Shown here piece by piece: positions 22,763 to 28,321 of a DNA stretch of 28,321 nucleotides. Each line of letters opens with the position of its first letter. Positions within the stretch are counted from its first letter, which is position 1. Under the pieces are notes generated by a model. It saw only the letters and a list, made by a program, of their open reading frames with translations, was not told where the DNA came from and ran no database searches. The stretch lies in the NCBI GenBank assembly GCA_036266995.1, contig DATAWX010000049.1, positions 1 to 28,321 on the forward strand, in the 5' to 3' direction. Position numbers and translations under genes: made by a program. This DNA is from GCA-003244245 sp036266995 (GTDB lineage: Bacteria; Actinomycetota; Actinomycetes; Mycobacteriales; Pseudonocardiaceae).

Positions 22763-23350
22763 CTAGAGCTCGGGACCGCGGGCCCGCAGGTCGTCGACGG
22801 TGGCCATCGCCTGCTTGAGCTCACCGAGCCACTGCTGGGCGTGCTCGCCGACCAGCCGCACCGCCCAGGCAAGTGCTTCCGACCGGGACCGCGCCACCCC
22901 AGCATCGACCAGGGTGTCGAGCACCAGGCGCTCGGGTTGCCGCAATCGAGTCATCACCGGCACCGACAGTGTGGTGAACATCTCCTGGGTGCCACCCAGC
23001 CGGGCGCCCCATGCCACCTTGCGCCGGTAGCGGTGTTCGGCCTGCCGGGCGATCTCGATCCGATCGTCGCGAGAGTCCTCGCGGAACCGGCTGATCCGGC
23101 CGGCCTCTGCTGCCGCGCGCTGCGCGTCGTCGGTAAATACCTCGTCCAGCGGAGGCAGCTCACCCACGACGATGATCTCCTCGCGGTCCGCGCTGACCTC
23201 GATCTCACCGGCGAACCAGCCATCCGGCAGCCGCCCAGCGAACCACGCTTTGGCATCGTCAGCTGATGGCAGATCAGCCTGCTGCCAACCACCCCGCCCG
23301 TGCGACCGACCTTCGGAGCGCCCCCCGTGCGGCCGTCCTCGTCCCACCAT
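22763..23350 (-). CDS. Conserved actinobacterial protein of unknown function, possible DNA-binding C-terminus
   Basis: A 195-aa protein. The first 25 residues are Gly/Arg-rich and disordered; residues about 28-75 hold DDAKAWFAGRLPDGWFAGEI and a beta strand region (ADREEIIVVGEL); a charged helix follows (RISRFREDSRDDRIEIARQA). The C-terminal part has TLSVPVMTRLRQPERLVLDT, then LVDAGVARSRSEALAWAVRLVGEH. This last part resembles a ribbon-helix-helix/CopG-like strand-helix-helix pattern, so DNA binding is possible. I recall very similar proteins widely in actinobacteria, all unnamed. ATG 23350 has GAGAGGA 7 nt upstream. It sits between the YyaL-like gene and the methyltransferase gene, same strand, behind an unusually AT-rich 158-nt leader. 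Confidence 0.75.
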   Translation of the reverse strand: MVGRGRPHGGRSEGRSHGRGGWQQADLPSADDAKAWFAGRLPDGWFAGEIEVSADREEIIVVGELPPLDEVFTDDAQRAAAEAGRISRFREDSRDDRIEIARQAEHRYRRKVAWGARLGGTQEMFTTLSVPVMTRLRQPERLVLDTLVDAGVARSRSEALAWAVRLVGEHAQQWLGELKQAMATVDDLRARGPEL

Positions 23351-23508
23351 CTCATCGTCCTCTCGCTCACTTTGCACTCTAATTACAACGTTACACCTGT
23401 TGCAGAGCGAGCGGATCTAGTAACCGTACAAGATCGCACGGTCATCACTCGGTTACGGCGATCATGGCAGATCGTTGGGCGGTCAGCCGTGACGCTGCGT
23501 TGATGTCG
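23351..23508 (-). promoter_or_regulatory. AT-rich promoter region of the conserved hypothetical gene
   Basis: This 158-nt spacer is much richer in A/T than its surroundings. Read on the minus strand it carries TGTAACGTTGTAATTAGAGT about 30 nt before the start: two TGTAA units in direct repeat (8-nt period) around AACGTT, with TAATTA as a possible -10. The arrangement suggests a regulated promoter, and autoregulation by the RHH-like product is a guess. Confidence 0.45.
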
Positions 23509-25515
<2,007 letters not shown>

Positions 25516-25554
25516 GTCGGCTATCCTCCCTGGCCCGCCGTCGATGCGGAACCG

Positions 25555-25809
25555 TTAGTCCTCACGAGGTGGAGGATCGGAGTCGTGTTCGAAGGACTCC
25601 GGGACTCGGCGCAGGTGCTTGTTCATCGAACGCACCAGCAGCGCCACGGCGAGGAAGAATAGCAGTAGCACCACCAAACCTAGCGGCGCGGCCTTGCCGA
25701 AGTCCTCGCCCTGCCCCCCTGGATCGGGGGCCGGCTTAGGTGGCGGCGGCGCAAGCATTTCGAACCCGGTTACCGCCGAGAAACCTGTAGGCAGCAGCAA
25801 TTGCGTCAT
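25555..25809 (-). CDS. Small single-pass membrane protein (Rv1083-like)
   Basis: An 84-aa protein: an N-terminal segment with mixed hydrophobicity, a proline-rich stretch (PPPPKPAPDPGG), one transmembrane helix (APLGLVVLLLFFLAVALLVR, about residues 41-60) and a basic cytoplasmic tail ending in acidic residues (HDSDPPPRED). ATG 25809 overlaps the mca stop as ATGA, which fixes the start and shows translational coupling; the longer frame runs through the end of mca and is rejected. No function is known. Its constant location between mca and the YyaL-like gene suggests a role linked to them, but this is inference. Confidence 0.82.
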   Translation of the reverse strand: MTQLLLPTGFSAVTGFEMLAPPPPKPAPDPGGQGEDFGKAAPLGLVVLLLFFLAVALLVRSMNKHLRRVPESFEHDSDPPPRED

Positions 25810-26696
25810 ATGTGCACCCGCTCCCGGACACCGGAGAACAAGTCGTCCTCGGGCAGCGTGGTGTCGACCAGCGAACGCGCGAGTTCGTACTCCTCGGTCG
25901 GCCAGAGCTGAGCCTGCACTGCATGCGGCATAACGAACCACCGGCTCGCCGGGTCGATCTGGGTCGCGTGGGCGCGCAGCGCATCGTCACGCACCGGGAA
26001 GTATTCGGCGCACTGCACGCGGGTGGTGACCCGCTCCAGGATGTCGGGAAGCGAGGGGTCCCACTTCGCCAGCCACTCGCCGAACGGCGATTCCGCGCCG
26101 GCCGCGAGCAGCGCGTCATGCATCAGCTGCATCCGCCTGCGGGAGAAACCATGGGTGTAGTAGAGCTTCAACGGCTGCCACGGAGGTCCGGCGTCGGGGA
26201 AACGGTCCGGATCGCCCGCGGCGTCGAACGCGGCAACCGACACCTCGTGGCAACGGATGTGGTCGGGATGCGGGTAGCCACCCCTCTCGTCGTAGGTCAC
26301 CACCACGTGCGGCCGGAACTCGCGAATCACCCGGACCAGATCCTCGGTAGGAACCTCCAGCGGTACTGCGGCGAAGCACCCGTCCGGCAGCGGCGGCTGC
26401 GGGTCACCTTCGGGCAGGCCGGAATCGACATAACCCAGCCAGCGGTGCCGCACTCCCAGAATCTGCGCCGCGCGCGCCATTTCCCTGCGGCGGACCGCAG
26501 TCATTTCCGCCGGACGCTCCGCCAGATCGGCTGGCTCGAACGACGGGTTGAGGATGCTGCCGCGTTCTCCGCCGGTACAGCTGACCACCATCACATCATG
26601 ACCCTCGGCGACGTATCGGGCCATCGTCGCGGCGCCCTTGCTTGACTCGTCATCGGGATGCGCATGCACCGCCACCATTCGCAACTGCTCAGTCAT
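25806..26696 (-). CDS. mca: Mycothiol S-conjugate amidase
   Basis: A 296-aa zinc amidase of the LmbE/MshB superfamily, close to the 288 aa of the mycobacterial enzyme. It cleaves mycothiol S-conjugates of electrophiles to mercapturic acids, which are exported, and GlcN-Ins, which is recycled. Zinc ligands are H13 and D16 in HAHPDDES and H146 in YPHPDHIRCHE; D15 is the general base. The SSKG after the motif places Lys20 where Mca has Lys and MshB has Ser, favouring Mca over MshB, as does the C-terminal EYELARSLVDTTLPEDDLF. It heads the mca-small membrane protein-YyaL cluster. The ATG lacks its own strong Shine-Dalgarno and overlaps the stop of a five-codon upstream ORF. Confidence 0.95.
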   Translation of the reverse strand: MTEQLRMVAVHAHPDDESSKGAATMARYVAEGHDVMVVSCTGGERGSILNPSFEPADLAERPAEMTAVRRREMARAAQILGVRHRWLGYVDSGLPEGDPQPPLPDGCFAAVPLEVPTEDLVRVIREFRPHVVVTYDERGGYPHPDHIRCHEVSVAAFDAAGDPDRFPDAGPPWQPLKLYYTHGFSRRRMQLMHDALLAAGAESPFGEWLAKWDPSLPDILERVTTRVQCAEYFPVRDDALRAHATQIDPASRWFVMPHAVQAQLWPTEEYELARSLVDTTLPEDDLFSGVRERVHI

Positions 26697-26710
26697 GGAC
26701 GCCTGCTCAT
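26693..26710 (-). promoter_or_regulatory. Five-codon upstream ORF coupled to mca
   Basis: ATG AGC AGG CGT CCA TGA encodes MSRRP. It has a good GGAG (26719-26716) 5 nt before its ATG, and its TGA overlaps the mca ATG as ATGA. The mca start itself has only a weak AGG upstream. Ribosomes may therefore load on the uORF and re-initiate at mca. It could be chance, as the ORF is very short. Confidence 0.5.
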
Positions 26711-26720
26711 CCCTTCTCCA

Positions 26721-26751
26721 CCACCGGCTGGGCAGCCCGCCCAGCCGGTGG
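26721..26751. promoter_or_regulatory. Perfect 13-bp hairpin in the mca/DUF4307 divergent region
   Basis: CCACCGGCTGGGC (26721-26733) pairs with GCCCAGCCGGTGG (26739-26751) around a 5-nt loop. On the mca side the stem ends 1 nt before the GGAG ribosome site of the uORF. There is no U tract, so it is more likely a 5'-UTR structure or protein-binding palindrome than a terminator. Confidence 0.75.
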
Positions 26752-26808
26752 GATTATTCGGACCATTGTCCCTGCCGGACTCGCAGTGCCATCCGGTGGG
26801 CCGCGAAC

Positions 26809-26831
26809 TAGCTAACCCAGGTAGCTAACCC
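26809..26831 (+). repeat. Direct repeat TAGCTAACCC ahead of DUF4307 gene
   Basis: TAGCTAACCC occurs at 26809-26818 and 26822-26831, a 13-nt period, ending just before the AAGGAGGTG ribosome site of the DUF4307 gene. It may be a regulator site or part of the promoter. Confidence 0.6.
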
Positions 26832-26850
26832 GTCAAGGAGGTGCAACACC

Positions 26851-27282
26851 GTGACCGTTGGCCAGCTTCCCGAGGGCCGCTACGGACCGCGGGCAGTCGG
26901 GAGCCGTCACCGTTGGGCAGTGCCGGTAGGGCTGCTACTCGCGGTACTCGCCGGTCTGGCGATCGCGGTGATCGGCTACCGTAACCTCGGCACGACGCCG
27001 ATCCGGACCGAGACGCTGGGCTTCACCCTGCAGGCGGGCAATGCCGTGCAACTCCGGCTGACCGTGATCCGCGACGATCCCGCCGTTCCTGCCGTGTGCA
27101 TCGTCCGAGCCCGCTCCCGAGACGGCGAGGAGACTGGGCGCAAGGAGCTTTACGTGCCCCCCGCCGCGGGTCCGATCGCGCTGTCCACGGTGGTGCACAC
27201 CTCGCGGCCACCAGTCATCGCTGAGGTCTACGGGTGCTCGTTTGATGTGCCCGCGTACCTAAATCCACCTCCGAAGTACTGA
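26851..27282 (+). CDS. DUF4307 membrane protein (Rv1081c-like)
   Basis: A 143-aa protein of the DUF4307 family: a short N-terminal segment with PEGRYG, one transmembrane helix (WAVPVGLLLAVLAGLAIAVI, about 23-42) and a beta-rich outer domain with GFTLQAGNAVQLRLTVIRD and PAVCIVRARSRDGEETGRKE, plus a late YGCSFDVPAYL. Two Cys in the outer domain may pair. Function is unknown. GTG 26851 has an excellent AAGGAGGTG 7 nt upstream. It is divergent from mca and precedes greA on the same strand, the order of Rv1082-Rv1081c-Rv1080c. Confidence 0.87.
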   Translation: MTVGQLPEGRYGPRAVGSRHRWAVPVGLLLAVLAGLAIAVIGYRNLGTTPIRTETLGFTLQAGNAVQLRLTVIRDDPAVPAVCIVRARSRDGEETGRKELYVPPAAGPIALSTVVHTSRPPVIAEVYGCSFDVPAYLNPPPKY

Positions 27283-27373
27283 CTTAAGAGCCCGCTGAGC
27301 AGGCACTATCCGTACCCCGTCACCCATAAGGCTGAGGCCAAACCGGACACCTCGTGTTACCGTGGAAGGTGCG

Positions 27374-27401
27374 CACGGCCCCGGGGCAGGGCCGTGTTTT
27401 T
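27374..27401 (+). terminator. Intrinsic terminator in front of greA
   Basis: CACGGCCC (27374-27381), a 7-nt loop, GGGCCGTG (27389-27396) and then TTTTT (27397-27401): an 8-bp GC stem with a U tract, the textbook form and the only one in the window. It lies 91 nt after the DUF4307 stop and 83 nt before greA. A candidate -10 TACCGT (27358-27363) just upstream would place a transcript start almost at the hairpin, raising the possibility of attenuation of greA. Confidence 0.85.
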
Positions 27402-27484
27402 CCGTTCCGGCCGCTGGCTGCCATGCCAGCGGCTCGGTTCGGTCCGCCCCGCTGTTCGCGGACGTCGGATCAGGAGGAGTAGTG

Positions 27485-27979
27485 ATGACTGTGAGCGACA
27501 CCCAGGTAGCCTGGCTGACCCAGGAAGCCTATGACCGGCTTAAGCATGAACTCGACGAGCTGGTTGCGAACCGCCCAGTCATTGCCGCAAAGATCAACGA
27601 CGCTCGCGAGGAAGGCGATCTCAAGGAAAACGGTGGTTACCACGCCGCCCGAGAAGAGCAGGCCCAGCTCGAGGCGCGAATCCGCCAGCTGCAGGAACTG
27701 CTTCGGGTGGCCAAGGTCGGCGAGGCCCCGGCCGAGCCCGGGATCGCTGCGCCCGGAATGGTCGTCACCGTTCGCTATCAAGGTGACGACGAGATCGAGA
27801 CCTTCCTACTCGGCTCACTGGAGGAAGTCGCGGCGGGGGACTTGGAGGTCTACTCGCCCAACTCTCCGCTGGGTAAGGCGATCATCGGCGCGCATGAGGG
27901 CGAGGACCGCCACTACGAGCTACCCAATGGCGGTTTGATGACCGTCGCCGTCGTCAAGGCGGAACCCTTCCGGCGCTGA
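27485..27979 (+). CDS. greA: Transcription elongation factor GreA
   Basis: A 164-aa protein, the same length as mycobacterial GreA. The N-terminal coiled coil (about 8-80) has WLTQEAYDRLKHELDEL and the tip NDAREEGDLKENGGYHAARE, where D45 and E48 are the acidic residues that stimulate RNA cleavage in backtracked polymerase. The C-terminal globular domain has VVTVRYQGDDEIETFLLGSL, SPNSPLGKAIIGAHEGE and YELPNGG. It enters the polymerase secondary channel and rescues paused complexes. ATG 27485 is chosen from AGGAGGAG 5 nt upstream; the longer frame includes the terminator. It is convergent with ilvA after a 29-nt gap that shows no terminator. Confidence 0.96.
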   Translation: MTVSDTQVAWLTQEAYDRLKHELDELVANRPVIAAKINDAREEGDLKENGGYHAAREEQAQLEARIRQLQELLRVAKVGEAPAEPGIAAPGMVVTVRYQGDDEIETFLLGSLEEVAAGDLEVYSPNSPLGKAIIGAHEGEDRHYELPNGGLMTVAVVKAEPFRR

Positions 27980-28008
27980 ACACCCCCGGAGAATCAGGAC
28001 AACCCAGC

Positions 28009-28321
28009 TCAGCGCGTCACGTGGTAGCCGGCGGCGTCCAGATCGGCGACCAGCTCCGCGCAGTGTTGCGCGCCCCGAGTTTCCAGGCTCAGCGCGACTA
28101 CCGCATCGCCGACGGCGAGGCTGCCGGCGATGCGGGAATGTGCCACGTCTACGACGTTGGCACCTGAGTCGCCGATCCGGGACAACAATCTGGCGAGCTC
28201 GCCGGGCCGGTCGGGCACCGTCACCCGCAGGGCCAGGAACCGCCCGCCCGCGCTCAGACCGTGCCGGATGAGGTGCATCAGGAGCAGCGGGTCGACGTTG
28301 CCTCCGGACAGCACGGCGCAG
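28009..28321 (-). CDS. ilvA: Threonine dehydratase, C-terminal part with ACT domain
   Basis: The gene enters from the right edge; the last 104 codons are visible. CAVLSGGNVDPLLL is the conserved end of the PLP-binding catalytic domain, and RFLALRVTVPDRPGELARLL, then ANVVDVAHSR, form a single C-terminal ACT domain. This matches the medium form of threonine ammonia-lyase, which makes 2-oxobutanoate from threonine; the ACT domain is likely the allosteric site. Start and catalytic Lys are beyond the window. It is convergent with greA, an arrangement seen in many actinobacteria. Confidence 0.92.
   Translation of the reverse strand, partial: CAVLSGGNVDPLLLMHLIRHGLSAGGRFLALRVTVPDRPGELARLLSRIGDSGANVVDVAHSRIAGSLAVGDAVVALSLETRGAQHCAELVADLDAAGYHVTR

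Overview
The window is a high-GC actinobacterial chromosome segment, most likely from a mycothiol-producing member of the Pseudonocardiales/Mycobacteriales. The clues are a mycothiol S-conjugate amidase (Mca), a FasR-type TetR regulator, DUF3152, DUF3107 and DUF4307 proteins, many GTG starts, and gene order that from memory matches three separate stretches of the Mycobacterium tuberculosis genome: Rv3206c-Rv3212 (about 1-10664), Rv1220c-Rv1234 (about 14895-22674) and Rv1080c-Rv1084 (about 23509-27979). The species cannot be fixed from this. I see no rRNA, tRNA, CRISPR array, transposase, integrase or phage gene. Nearly all the DNA is accounted for by about 30 protein genes.

Left part (1-11564): the start of moeZ, a DUF3152 membrane protein and, divergent from it, fasR. 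Next comes a block not expected from the mycobacterial order (1993-6511). It holds an alpha/beta-hydrolase fused to a luciferase-like (DUF5519) domain, a VOC protein, a sensor kinase and a response regulator, all leftward, with a divergent TetR gene preceded by a palindrome. A perfect 14-bp inverted repeat that embeds both stop codons separates this TetR gene from the DUF3107 gene. The MiaE-like ferritin-fold gene, an RhlE-type DEAD-box helicase, a beta-propeller membrane protein and an alpha/beta hydrolase follow.

Middle part (11663-16665): a leftward cluster of PH-domain membrane protein, PHP phosphoesterase, PD-(D/E)XK nuclease with four-Cys Fe-S motif, and small membrane protein; a rightward Nudix hydrolase; then a leftward acyl-CoA dehydrogenase and a general-stress-17M-like membrane protein.

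Right part (16776-28321): a 45-codon leader peptide ending in the conserved RRHVDLLR..SALC pattern precedes an SBP56/methanethiol oxidase gene. This is the best regulatory signal in the window, linking a sulfur enzyme to probable cysteine-sensing attenuation. A MgtE-N/CBS protein, DUF1003 protein and Mrp ATPase follow. The leftward run mca, small membrane protein, YyaL-type thioredoxin-fold protein, conserved hypothetical, O-methyltransferase and tatB lies opposite. The mca gene has a hairpin and a five-codon upstream ORF whose stop overlaps its start. DUF4307, an intrinsic terminator just ahead of greA, greA itself, and the ACT-domain end of threonine dehydratase close the window.

Across the window, at least five genes without a Shine-Dalgarno sequence have a TANNNT hexamer ending 6-8 nt before the start codon, which suggests leaderless transcripts. 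I did not find a clearly new multi-gene system. The most interesting items are regulatory (leader peptide, greA terminator, mca uORF, shared-stop terminator) plus the fused hydrolase module.
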